Shown one piece after another: positions 26,260-38,608 of a stretch of 64,000 bases of DNA (positions are counted from its first letter, which is position 1; every line of letters starts with the position of its first letter). The DNA lies in NCBI GenBank assembly GCA_000711775.1, contig ARYC01000301.1, positions 62,001 to 126,000 of the forward strand. The letters run 5' to 3'. The DNA comes from Oxytricha trifallax. Its lineage: Eukaryota > Ciliophora > Spirotrichea > Sporadotrichida > Oxytrichidae. The position numbers and the translations under genes were made by a program. Under the pieces are notes generated by a model. The model saw nothing but the letters and a program-made list of their open reading frames with translations. It did no database searches and was not told where the DNA came from.

Positions 26260-27221
26260 GATTTATAATGTTAGCTTTAATATTATTAAAGATATATATC
26301 AAATTATAGGGATATATATTTGTACATAAAAGTTTTAGAGGAAAGAAAGAGTGCGCAATTTTATTAGGACTAATACTAAAAATTAAAAAATAATAAACAA
26401 ATATAATAAATTAAAAATAATGAACTTCATTATATCTCATAATTTTAATTAAAATTAATGCAGTCATATTTATTAAAAAACTTTTTAGAATTAAAATATT
26501 TTCTTTGTATTGTATTATTAAGGAAAAACTATTAATATTCGTCACATCCCTAAAACCGTTTGCAATTGTTCATTTAAGAAAATTATTAATAGAAGGGAGA
26601 TGCGAATTGTAAATTAGCTACAGCTAACCCCCACCCATACTTGGATTTCTCATAAAATTGCCATTATTTTAAGATTTTAAGCCAATTTATTAAACTGAAG
26701 AAGCTGACTATAACTGCTGCTAAGATGAAGTTTATTATTACTAAAATGGAAATACTATAATGAGTTGATTACTATTTATTACAAATTATGATAAAAGATT
26801 TAATGAGTTGATATGAATTAGAAAGCTTTATAGATAAACTTAAGTCGTTTTAATTAAATTTTAATAATTATTAAATTTTCTTAACATAAATTGCCTCCCT
26901 ATATTTTTATTTTAGGAATATTATAGCTGTAATTGAGAATTCTGAAGACTTTACTTGTTAGATTTGTTTGAAGATTATAGTAGCTTAAATTTACTCTGAG
27001 AATTTTAATTAGACTAAGTGAACTAAGGATTTTAATTAAGGTTAATATACTTAATTTATGTGAGTTGGTTGCTTATCAAAGAACCAGAGGCGTTCGATCT
27101 AGATTGATGGCCTGCACTTGCCCTCAAACCCTTACTCTCAAAGGTTTATTAATTGAAGTAATTTTAGCCACTTGTGCCTGGTTTTGCTTACAGAGAAAGG
27201 GCTTGATTTATGTTTAGGGTT
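26260..27221. other. ~960 bp without recognisable gene
   Basis: AT-rich sequence between two minus-strand genes. I looked for coding frames under the ciliate code, tRNA-like arms and inverted repeats and found nothing I can support. It may include non-genic germline DNA that is eliminated in the somatic nucleus. Confidence 0.5.
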
Positions 27222-30200
27222 TCACTTGATGATTTTAGGTTTTAAGATGGAGAATGATTCGCTGCAGGAGCAATCATTTTAATTGCATAAATGATTAGGG
27301 GGAAAATATTATAATAACTATGGAATCATTGAATCTATCATCTTGAGAACCGCATGTTTCTTTAAGGAAGCTTTAAAGTTTGAATTTTGTTATTAAGGCT
27401 TAACTTTAGAAATAGATCCTTAAGATTATTGCTAGTAAAAAATATAGAGGTTAATTAATATTTAATACTTATGGAATATTTTCTAATCATATTTAAAATT
27501 TTCTTTATATTTGCAATAATGAGTAGGTTTGTGATGCTACATGCTCATCTAATGATTTTAATTTATTTAATTGGTAATATTCGAGTTTGTCTTCTTTTGA
27601 TTACTAAAAGCTAACTATTAGTTATTTTAATTGTAAACTTTAGATAGAAGTATGTCTCTTGCAAGTCTCTGCTTTTTTAATAAATTAACTTACTCTTTTT
27701 TGCTTAACAATCCAATTGTTTGCATTGAATTGTGTTATTCAGGAGGGTAAAATTAAGACTATTTTTCAATTTCCTCTCTCATATTTTCATCTATCTGTCT
27801 TCTTGTTAAATTATTTTAAGGGGTTATTTGAAATTCTGAAGCTGACATAGGGTAGTTGTGTCCAGCTGCAAATGTAGATTGATTATTGCTCTTTCTTATT
27901 TTTACGTTTCTGGTTATGAAAGCCCTAGGTTATAGGTTCAAGTTGGACATGCTCTAGCTATTTCTCATCACTGAACTTGCTGATTTCTTGCCCAAAATTG
28001 ATCTTGATTTTTCATACTAGCCTTTCATCATGTCTGTAACTCCTGTAGTGAGTAACGACGTCCTATTTTCTCCACCCACTGTTGTGCTCTTATCCATGAA
28101 ATTCAAATGATTAGGGCTGTTGTAAAGAGTTTCATAAGGGTTAATAATGCTTGACTATTCAAAGTTTAAGAGTTGGTTCGAACTGTTTCTTTTCATTAAA
28201 CCTATATTTTAATCTACAGAGAGTTTGTTCTTTGCATTGCTAGACTTATCAATAGATATTTTCTTCATCTATGATTTAGTCCCTACTGTCTTGGTGTAGT
28301 ACTTTGTTTGAGATTGCTTGATTTTTGTCAAAATTTTTACTGGACTTTATTTACCTGGGCTTCCAGTGTCTTAATAAGGCAAAGTATTTTATACTGAGGC
28401 TAGCATCATTGAGTCATTGGGTTCAGTCTTATAGTTATTTTTATTCTTTAGCCTTATGTGATTTTATGACATTATTATGTTTGATATATTGCGGCCCTAT
28501 CCTCTCGAAAATAAGCTGCCCATTCTCATGTTTTCATTACTGCTTATTTAAGAAAGTTGAAGCTTATTCTTTGAACTACTTGGTTAATAGTTGCTTTTTT
28601 ATTTATATCTTATCGGTTCTTAAATGAGCAAACACTCAACAATTGGAGTATCATCAATCTCCTCTGAATTCTTTTTGTAAGATTGAGTCATTTGATGATG
28701 TCTTGGGAATTAATGAAGTTTGTTAGGCTTTGGTTTATTGAGAGACATTTACGACTTTGGAGCTCTAAAGGGCATTGGTGTTAAATCTGAATCAGCTGTG
28801 ATGATTGAGGGTTGCTCGATTTTACTGATGCTGCAAATATTCATAATTCTCGATAAATTAGGAGTAATAGCGTTCGGTGTAACGCTAATTGTATCTCTTT
28901 CCTCTGCGACAGATGGCGAACTGCTACTATCAGATTAGTTTCCACTTCTTATGATTATGCTTGGAGCAATGAAATCGTGATATACAGATCTTTCGATTGA
29001 TGAGAGAGACCTAGACTTTTAGCTTTCATCTGATGAGAAAACCGGATTGTAAATATTGAAAAAATCTGACTCAAAAGATATGTTCATAAGCTTTCTCTAT
29101 CGTTGTGTTCTTGCCCATTTCTCTATAGTTACATTTTCTTCGAAGTATTGATTGTTCTCTTCTAGTATGAAATCTTTGATGACCATGTTATCTCTAAAAT
29201 TTAATGCTTTCATACCTCCGGTCATAGTATTAAACATCAAAGTGTTGAGGTGACTTGAAGTCTAGTTTTCATGACCCAAAAATGTAGGGGACGTCATAAA
29301 GTTATTTCTATCTTGTATTGCTGCATGTGTTTAGTTATGTCTTAATCTTGATTGCAAAATCATACTGCTTAGTTTATTCTTTAACTAATAACCCCTATTG
29401 TCAAGGGCTTCATGTGATATCTTTAATATAATTTCTTAAAAAAGATTTATGTAAAGATTTTACTTTAATTTATTTTAAAAGAAAAGCTTTGCATTACAAA
29501 TTAAGCAATCTTTATATTAGGAAGTATCATAAATTGGGTGACGTTGCTTTATAAAGTCATTAAGGATTTATTGTATTGTCTTGGTGATGCATTACCTTCG
29601 CTTTAATTATTTGAGTATTATGCTATATAGTGCAATGGCAAATTCTATATCATAATCTGAAGATTCAAAGAGTCTTAGAGATACCTTATAAAAATATGAT
29701 TGTATGTTTAACCTTGTCTCTGGATCAATTTAATCATCAATATAGATTTTATCATTAAAATCAGTATGTAAGAAGTTTTCAATTGAGTTTTAAGATAATT
29801 TGCTTTCAAAATTTATCGACCCTTGATTATAATTTTCAAGCTCCTGATTTTCTATTTACTTTTTCATATTCCCATATTTCTTATTCAATGCTCTCTCAGA
29901 CAATCTGTTAAACACTATCTTGCTATTTTTAACGCAAAACATGCAGTCAAATAAGGGAAGTGGCTCAAGCATCATAGTTTCTTTCGTAATTCTGCGGCTT
30001 TTATTTATCAATTATTTTTCTTTTAAAATTGGTTCATTCTAGAATTAGACTTAATTTATTATTACTTGAGGTTCTTCTTAGAGTTTTTTGTATTGAGGTG
30101 CTATTATTTATCTATTTTATTAGTTATTTATATGAAGTTTCTCCCACTTCTCTTTTTCTTTATCTATAATAAGTAAAAGATTCAAAGTTCTCTATAAAAA

Positions 30201-30254
30201 TATAAGCATACCTTCAGCTCTAATTAGTGATACAATATTATTGAATAAATACAT
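27222..30254 (-). CDS. Large Ser/Asn-rich protein of unknown function (~1010 aa)
   Basis: One TGA-free frame runs from ATG 30254 (MYLFNNIVSLIRAEGMLIFL) to TGA 27222-27224 without needing an intron. The N-terminal third looks folded: LEPLPLFDCMFCVKNSKIVF, then SYFYKVSLRLFESSDYDIEF and QYKDCLICNAKLFFQNKLKQ, which contain CxxC pairs that might bind zinc. The C-terminal two thirds are Ser/Asn/Pro-rich and basic with many SP/TP sites. I do not recognise the family. The persistence of one frame over 3 kb in AT-rich DNA is strong evidence that it is a real gene. Confidence 0.8.
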
Positions 30255-30538
30255 TTTAATTTGTTAAATAAAATATAAAACCAATTAAGTCACATTATTT
30301 GAATCTAAATTTTATTACAGTTGCTGATATTAATGAAATCATCACAAATGCAAGTTAAACTGACTTAATTTATTATCTATCAATTATTTTAAGTATCCCA
30401 AATAATGCTTCAAATTTATCTAAATTTAAAATAAAGTCCAGCTTATTTTTCATTAAATATTGGATGTGTCTAAACTAACAAATTGAGTTAATTTATGTAG
30501 CTTTTATTTAATTTATGTGAATTTTAATTCACTATATT

Positions 30539-31006
30539 GTACGTGTTTATTTAATATTGACATCAATATAATTGATATCTTCAGTCTGTGTTTCAGGCCT
30601 CAATCCCCCTGCATTATTATTTCTCTAAATAATTGATGCACTGCTTCTCCTATTATTTTTATTTGCTCGATCTGAATTCCTGTTTGTTTAAGGCTCTTCC
30701 TCTTCATTGCCATTTTACCCAATCATAAATTGCGATTGATCATTTATGAATTCTGAGTAATCTTAGTTGTCAATTTCTATCAACAAATTTAAAGATTTGT
30801 ACTTTTTTAAGAGAAGATTGTAATTTGATAGTTATGTAAAGTTATATTAAGCGGTAGTCCATGAAATATACAATAAGCATTAAATTGGAGGAAAAAGGGA
30901 TAGATGTATAGAAATCTAAAATACCTGAGCATTCAAAGAAATCTTCAAAAGCGTTAGTTTATTTCTTGGCATTCGCTTGATCTATAGCCTCTGTTTTCTC
31001 TTCCAT
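30539..31006 (-). CDS. Small acidic protein, unknown
   Basis: Exon 1 (ATG 31006) reads MEEKTEAIDQANAKKQTNAF and then EDFFECS. A 148-bp GT-AG intron (30777-30924) joins EIDNQDYSEFINDQSQFMIG, an acidic stretch and an Asn-rich tail to TGA 30539-30541. The protein is about 105 residues. No family is recognised; the acidic aromatic motif EFINDQSQF looks like a short binding peptide. Confidence 0.6.
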
Positions 31007-31189
31007 GTTATATTGTAATTTAAGTTTTTAATTTATTTATGAGCATTGTTTTTATTATTTCATTAAAATTTAAATTATGTTATACCTCATGAAAAATTAA
31101 TATAAATTTAGGTATCAAATCGTAGCATATACCTCATGATATATTACAATAAATTAAGTTATCAAAGGAAATAAAAAAATTTTAACTCA

Positions 31190-32948
31190 TCAACTTTAAG
31201 GGTGTTTGCTTTTAATATAATTTATGAAGCTATTTAGTGATTTCTACCTCATCATTTTACTTTGAACGCCTTATACTTCAAATTCCTCCAGTATATTTTC
31301 ATCTATATTTTCTTTATTATTTCCAATTATGCTTTGGTTTTCTTAGTCTTCGATATAGATTGAATTTGATCCAATCAAAGGACTATTATTCATTTTATCT
31401 TAATAAGTTGTTTTAGGATTTAGAATAGATGATGAGTTTTGTAATATGATTTGATTCTAAGAACTTGTTTCGTTATGACATCCAGTTTTTTATTATAAAA
31501 AGCTTGATTTATTGTGAATTAACTCCTCATTCTAATTTCTTAAATCAGCACTATAAAGTAAATTTTTAACTCAATTAATTATATACTTACATTATCGATT
31601 AATCTAAAGCTTATTTCTTGAGTAATGCATCAACTTATCTTTATAGAGTTTCTATAGTTTATGCATAATTTTACTCATTCTTTTGATATTCATAAATTAA
31701 CTTAGGCACAAAAGCTTGATATTATTGTAATTCATCTTTAAGTTTATCATTCTTTCGTTACTATAAAAGTAAGTCTTCGTTCTTCTTTATTAATTAGCAA
31801 GTAATATTATTCAGATTTCTTTCATAATTAGCAATAATTTATGATGGTTCAAGAAAAGAATCTTCAGTTTAGGTTTATGTTGTAGAATGCAATTTTTAAG
31901 AAAATTATAGTCTACTAATAGTTGTGAAGGTTGGTGTCTCAGAGGCTTATAAGCTCTTCACAGTATCATTTTATTAAAATATACTATAAAATAAACTTTA
32001 ATTTTGGAGAGGCTTGTTGAAAGTAACGTAATCTAATTTAGTTGGGGATTGAATAGTTTCAATTTTATTTTAAAAATTGATGCTTTTAACAGTAATTTCC
32101 TCATCTTAATCCAATATTGATATTAAGTTTTGACAGTTACTTACATCTCTGTTATGTTATTCAAATTTTTCATAATCTTCAACATGTTTCCCAATTTATT
32201 AATTAGAGTGAAAACTAAACTCTAAGTCATTGTTTATTTCTTTATATGATTAGTTAGTGGTCTAAACTGTCAATTCATAATTGTAATTTTAACATGTTAC
32301 TTTTGAAATCTTTTATCCGGAATTGAAAGATAAAAATATATAAGAAATTATAAATGATTTTGAAATCTCTTGAGACTGATCTAATGTTGGACTAGATAGT
32401 AAACTAAATTCTTATTAAAGTTACTTTAGACTCTAAAAAGATGAATCCTCATTATTTAATAGTTAATTCTTGTTAGTATTCAAAAAGTTACTTTGCTATT
32501 CTAAGCTATAGTGATTCAGACTTGTAAAGTTATGGTCTATCAAAATTAAGTCTTGATTTTGCTAATCAATAGTCTCTAATCTAAAATCTGAATCAAACCC
32601 CTAAGCATTATTTTCCATAACAGTTACTTATAGGGTAAGTACACTTTTTAACTATTTTGGCATCATTTTATCATTAGAAATTTAAGAGAAATTTAAATCA
32701 ATTAACTGTGTACTTTCTTGTTTTTCAAATTTTATCAATAGATCCAAATCAAAACTTTGATTAATCTTTTAAATATTTCCTTCCTGCTTTATTTATTCAA
32801 TGTTCTTCAATTTCTCAATTATTATTGCTTCAAGATCTAGTTCACAATTGTAATTTATTTAGGTTGAAAAATTTTATTAACTTTACAAACCTTTGCTTAA
32901 AGTTAATAATAGTATGTTTTAAGCGGTCTCATTAAGAGAAAAGGACAT
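31190..32948 (-). CDS. Coiled-coil protein, unknown
   Basis: ATG 32948 begins MSFSLNETAQNILLLTLSKD. An intron of about 66 bp near 32830-32893 and another near 31567-31615 restore frame. The middle is Asn/Gln/Ser-rich. The C-terminal third is a coiled coil (NEQNYAQTIETLQRQVDALL) followed by an acidic tail, with TGA at 31190-31192. A coding-looking frame just upstream (about 33000-33060, ANTLKHKLDKEMSKYK) hints that the real start may lie further 5' or belong to the adjacent gene. Function unknown. Confidence 0.65.
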
Positions 32949-33364
32949 TTTAAAAACAACAATAAATATTATAAATATTTGTATTTAGACATTTCTTTAT
33001 CAAGCTTATGTTTAAGAGTATTTGCTTATAGTTTAGATGATAGGAGTGCGGTTTTATCATTATTTGTAAATTAATCTTTCCTCTAAATTAGATGAATATC
33101 CAATTTCATTGGCTCTTTAAGATTCAAGTAAAAGATTTAATTTTAATAATTTAAATGCTCTAAATATCTTTAATTAAAGTTTATAATTCTTTGAATAAAA
33201 TATTGCAAGATTTTAGCTGCTGATCTTAATATATTTGTTATGTTTTCATATTGTATTTTGAAAGATATTTAATATAATTTGAATTTATAAAATAAGCAGC
33301 TATAATTTTTCTGATCTTTCCTGATTATTTAAAGATTTTCAACTAAAAGCTAGCAGATAAATTA

Positions 33365-35786
33365 ATCAATATTGGTATTTATTATATTTTGTGTTTAAGT
33401 CAATTTTCCAGAGGATTGACTCTCTTTTTATATTTGATTTAAATTATGTTTATATTATGATCCAATTTTTATATTTTAATAAATTGATAATATCTTTTGA
33501 TCTGGCTTTGTGAAGACACTTGTTATAGGAGGCCCACCAATTTCTTTTAGCTTCACAGCCTCGCTTTACATCTCTGATCCAATTTTACCAAATATGCTAT
33601 TCTCCCGATTGGGGTTCATCTCAAACCTCACTACTTCTTACTCTAACAAATTATCAATCCTACTAAACAGTTTTTAGTGTTCATTTGAGAGAGATTTGTC
33701 TTTCATGAATTTGTCAAAGGTGAATTTGTTTCTTGGCATCACCTCGTCTAATTAAGATCTGTTTAAGTTTACTTTTACATTAATGTTTTCAAGTGTGAAA
33801 TCGTTCAAAGTGTTGTTGACGTCTGTAAAATTATTAAGCTAGAATTTTACTGAGTTGAAGTGACCGAGAGATTTGTTATTGAGGCTTTTATCGTTGATGT
33901 TAAAGAAAGATTGAGGGTTTGCTTATTGCTGGTTATTTAACAATGTTTAATATTTTATGTTTACTAAAGAGACTGGCTGCTCTCTTAGCTAAAGAGAAGC
34001 AAGGTAGTTATTCGATGGCGATGTTAATCCAAGTCCGAAATCATAATATTTAATTTATAAGAATGAGTTGTTCACATCTTTTCCGTATTCAAAATTCTTG
34101 TTAGCTGAAGTAAGTCTATGCTAATTGTTACTTCCTTGAGTCATTGGTCTTAAATTGTTCAATAATTAACGACTCTCATTTATTCGTTAAGCTGAAACAG
34201 TTACCTCTTTCACAAAATCATATTTCTGCTTGTCTTTGTATTGCTTTAACTTTAACTCCATTAATTCTTGTTCAGTTAATTATCTCTAATTACTTTCTTT
34301 ATCTGTATCTCCTTTCTTAAATTGTTTTTACTTAATTTATAATTAGTTTCGTTAAAATGACTATGATAACGCATTTTCTGAGGAGTAATTATTCCTCTAT
34401 TTTTCATTAAGCTACTGCCCATTATCAAGTGATTATCTTCTTTACCCTTCACTCTTCAGATTTGATCTCTTTTTTTATTCACTTTGAATGTTTTTCCTAT
34501 TTTTCTATTGCATCCCTATTAGTTTATTTGAAACGTCTCCAGATCTACGTTAATTACTTGCTGCTGTTCTAATTCTTGCATAAGGTTTTTAACTATGATA
34601 GTTAAGCTATTATGCATTACTAATAGAAGAAGTGCTGGTATTTTTAGCCATTAACACTTATTTCTAGTCTTCATCTAATTACTTCTTTTTCAATTCTTCT
34701 TACAATTATTTGGCTTATGAAATGGAGATATTACCCATTTCAATTGCAATTCTTAATGATTCTTCTTGCTATTTTCTTTTCAAAATTGATTGCTATTTTT
34801 GATAAATTGAAAAGGCTTCAACTGTCTCTTTTGCCATGGATTCTTACTCATCATGTAACTTCTTTTTTATTTGAATTTAATGATAGCTTAGAGCCTTAAC
34901 TTGCTTTTGAAATTGCTTTACTTTATCATTATTCAGGATTATACGACTACCTCTTCGATTCAGAGACCCCGTAGCTGTAGTATTAGCTGACACTGGTCTT
35001 GACTATAGAAAGGATCTAAAACCCTCGTCATGCTTGATTAATTTCTAGGTGTCTGTTGCATAATTAGGATTATTGATGCCATTAACATAGGCTATATTAG
35101 AAATTAAGGACTCAATGTAACTTACATGTCTAAAGTATTCCTCCAAGTCTAGCTGTAGAGAGCACTTAATTAGTCTATTGTAATTACCCTCTTATCTATG
35201 AATAAAATTTAGGGTCTACGAGCATCTTTTGATAATTCTCCATCACAACTTTTTCATGAAGCTTTTCTTTATTCTTTAGACCTTTTAATATGAACTTATC
35301 ATTTTGTGAGCCTCCTTCTCCTTTGCCTTTTTTACTTCCTTTATAGCCCCATTTAACTCCATCAAATCTTAACTTCCTACCTTGTAGCTCGTTATTAAGC
35401 ACTTTTTATAACAAACTTTAAGGGTTATAATTGACTTCTCCATTCATAGATTTGAGTTCAACTTTGTAAACTTTATCCAATCTCCTTGCATCAAGTGGCT
35501 GCATGTCATACTGCTTTATTGATGTTTTTTAAATAGTGAACTCTGGCTTTGGTAAGTTATTCATTAAATCTATGCGATTGCGAGCATTGCATAATAGAAA
35601 CAAGAATTCATGTGGGAATAACTTATCATGAGAATCCTAATCTTCAGGGTAATTTAGCTTCTTTTTTTCTTTCAAATCTCTCTCAATTTACCTCACTTAT
35701 TTTTCGAACTACTTTCTATCTTATTTCTCGCATTCGAGTTAAGGCCTGCACTTTTTAATCCAACTTCTAATTAATTCTTCACTCAT
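33365..35786 (-). CDS. Coiled-coil protein with conserved N-terminal region, unknown
   Basis: ATG 35786 starts MSEELIRSWIKKCRPQLECE. A folded-looking N-terminal region follows (SHDKLFPHEFLFLLCNARNR, LDARRLDKVYKVELKSM, GRKLRFDGVKWGYKG), then a central coiled coil (KKKLHDEQESMAKETVEAF) and an Asn/Ser-rich tail ending in IGGPPITSVFTKPDQKIL near 33500. The frame has no TGA between 35786 and about 32830, so the stop is not certain; convincing coding character fades near 33365. No intron is needed. Family not recognised. Confidence 0.7.
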
Positions 35787-35879
35787 GGTTCTGTTGATTA
35801 AAAATAATAGTTAATTCATTTTTTCAATTGCAATTAATTATAGCTAAATAGATAGAATAAGTAGGTAAATTTATTATTT

Positions 35880-36605
35880 ACTCTTAATATTTGCTGTATC
35901 AATGACTCTTTCAAGGGAATATTACTACTTTTAAGTTTCTTTTCTACGATAGAGTAAGCGTTTATACCAGCACTGATTTCTTTCAACCTATTAATGATTA
36001 AATAATTAATAGATAAATTTCATACGATAATAGTCCCTTTTTGTATATAATTATCGAGGTTGTAACCAACTTAACATTTGCTATCGTTTCTCTATGATTC
36101 AAGTACTATAAGACATCATTTATTAATATTTGATTTTATTTCAATATTTATGGCATAAAAACTAATTTCCCATATAAAGATTTTTAATTCTAAATAATAG
36201 AGTAAACTTACCAGAGGTATATCCTTGAGAAAATTTTTATTATATAAAGCTTTAAATAGTGTCTGCATTTCAATATCTTTTTATGTGAAACTTTCAATGC
36301 CATATTCCTCATTTAATATTTCTTTCAAGGGTGCAAGAAACGGTCCTAACTTTATTGAAATTGTTGTTAATTTTTATAATAAAATTGGTATGAATCTTCA
36401 TGGACAAATTTAATTGGGAATTTAGTTCAGTGTTTATAAAATATTTTTGGTTATTCACATACCTATGTGCAATCTAGAATTACAGACCTAAAATAGAAAT
36501 GTTAATTAATTAATGTTATGAAAATTACTCAATTTCAGAGAAGGGTAGCTTGCCAGTTACCTAGGATTCGGGGATAATTCCCACAACATAAACATCTTCT
36601 TTCAT
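35880..36605 (-). CDS. Small gene of unresolved exon structure
   Basis: ATG 36605 opens MKEDVYVVGIIPESQVTGKL and PFSEIE. At least three more coding-looking blocks lie downstream, near 36470-36510 (SVILDCTQ), 36215-36395 (GPFLAPLKEILNEEYGIESF) and 35890-35990 (LKEISAGINAYSIVEKKLKS). They are in different frames separated by AT-rich gaps that may be introns or IESs, and I could not join them confidently. No family recognised. Confidence 0.4.
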
Positions 36606-36930
36606 AACAATTTTAATATAATTTAATTTAATTTTTCTATAAAGTTTTATTAAATCATTTCATCAAAATATACACTCTAAATGTTTCCAAATAATATTAA
36701 AAATCATTTTTAAAAAAAACATATTTTTATAATAATTATATTATAAAAACTTAATTGATTTTAAAAATAATAATAAACAAACTTTTTATTATGTATTAAA
36801 TATATTAATTGTGAATTACGTTGAATTATTTTTGCTGTAATATTTTTAATATTAAATGCTATTAAAATAATAAATAACTTATTTTTAAAAATTCTATACA
36901 TGCAAAGTTAATAATGTAGTACTAAATGAT
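36606..36930. other. AT-rich intergenic DNA
   Basis: Extremely AT-rich spacer with A and T runs. No ORF, RNA or repeat that I can support. Confidence 0.6.
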
Positions 36931-37002
36931 AGATTCTCTTGAAATAGATGTAAACAAGTTTTTTTTATTATTTTGATAAAGTAAATTTTAACAATAATAT
37001 TT

Positions 37003-38446
37003 AGGAGATTGTTTCATTTAAGTGAAGGTCATGAAGGATCTTCCGAAAACGTAAGATAAATAATAGAAAATTTATAATTAATTTTATAGTAAGGAGGATT
37101 GTGACAAAAAGAAAAATGTACATTTTCTCTGCATGACTGGCTGGAAAAATCAGTATAACATTAATCATCCTAGATTTCATGTAAGTTAAAAACTTTCAGT
37201 TGATTAAATAATGCTATTACTAAACAGTATAAAGTTATTAAAATTTATTGTTAAAAGATAAATCCTTTAATACGTTTTTATAGAAAATACCTTATTCTTC
37301 TCATTCAAGTTATAAAGAATTGGATTAATTCGTTAAATCCTTAAAACCTGGAAAGCTAGTTTTTACGGTACCTGATCATTCTCCTAAAATGGCCAAGTCT
37401 AGATTTAACTTCCAGAAAAAGTTGCTCAGCTATACCGACGCTGGAAAAGATATAGAATTTCAACCTATTGTAAGTATAATAAATATGGCATTTATACAAT
37501 TAATGTTACATTATAAAATATTAAACTATGAGATTTTTTGACGTGTTTAATTATTCTCATACAGATCTAACAATAAAAATTGAGTTTCAAGTCAGTGACA
37601 TAAGTTGAAAGAGAGATTAGTGAGCCAGAGATCATTGAAACTTCTGAATAATAAAATGAAGAGTTTGTTCAAATTAATACTTCAACTTTAAAACTAGAAA
37701 ACACAAATAATTTTGTTACAGTTGATAATAAAACTGTTACAGAAGAATAGATGATTTCACTTTCAATTGATAAGGAAACCAGTTAAATAAATTCTGTTTA
37801 AATTTCCACTGCTAATCAATAATAATAAGCTAAACAACTTTTAAAATAGCAAATTACAACTGAGTTTGTCAGATTGAATAATAAAAAGAGAAAATTCAAG
37901 GAAATCGATGATTTAAGCTTATTATCTGAACCCTCAAATTATCAAAATTTATTAAGTTGTAATAATAATAACGAATCAGACAATTTTAAGGATATGTAAA
38001 CACCTCTAAACAAAAAGCAAGCTCTTAGAGATATTGAAGGTACTAAATTGCAAACTTAAAACGATTTCGCTTCCTTAAAATCATAACAGAGATAAGTGTA
38101 AAATCAGGATTATGAACTCAAGCAGGAATATAAAGAGAAGAAGAAGTAATAGAATTTGATGGTCAAAACTGATATGCTGGTTAATCTTGAAACTAATAAA
38201 AGATTGAAGATGAACCCAATAAATCCACCATAGTAGACTTAAATTTTTTAAAAGAAGTCAACTTAGAAACAGAACCAATAGCAAAGCCCATAAAAAGGTA
38301 TTAAGAATTTCTTTTAAGTGGGAAAAGTACTTACATCTGGGATGATAATTCCAAAATCGCAATCTCCTATTAACTTAGAGTTTACTGATACTAAGGATTC
38401 ATAAGAAAATAAAAGTGAGGAACAAACGATATAAGTAAGTTAGTGA
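37003..38446 (+). CDS. SNM1/Pso2-family nuclease, 3' half (scrambled, continues from 51121-52110 minus)
   Basis: SNM1/Pso2/Apollo/Artemis enzymes are metallo-beta-lactamase/beta-CASP 5' nucleases acting on crosslinks and ends. This block begins exactly at pointer AGGAGATTGTTT (37003-37014), also found on the minus strand at 51132-51121 where the 5' half ends. Joined, the frame reads through without a break. Here lie the beta-CASP elements CMTGWKNQYN and IPYSSHSSYKELDQFVKSLK, which match the family's TGW and IPYSEHSSY motifs. Introns: about 37051-37092, 37181-37284 and about 37470-37565. A long disordered tail follows, containing QKGIKNFF, a canonical PCNA-binding PIP box (QxxIxxFF, about 38291-38315). 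TGA at 38444-38446. Confidence 0.9.
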
Positions 38447-38608
38447 TAGATTAGTACGATGCTGTTGGATTAATAATGTAATATTTACAATTTTTAATGA
38501 TAAAAATTCGGGATCATATTTTTATCATTGTTTGTAGAAATCAGTTAATTAATTTATCAATTTTCTATGTGTTCTATATACTCTTATTATTATAAGTTCT
38601 ATATTTGT

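Noticed and set aside
27060-27140. Possible tRNA-like segment (locally GC-richer, with TTCGATCT)
   Set aside because: No cloverleaf arms or acceptor stem could be paired; not supported.
28325-28627. Hydrophobic 100-residue plus-strand ORF
   Set aside because: It is antisense to the strongly supported 3-kb minus-strand gene 27222-30254, and its hydrophobicity is the mirror of Asn/Lys/Ser codons.
36962-36999. Coding exon upstream of the SNM1 3' half
   Set aside because: The block starts precisely at the pointer at 37003; upstream sequence is AT-rich, and the GT-AG reading there adds no family-like sequence.
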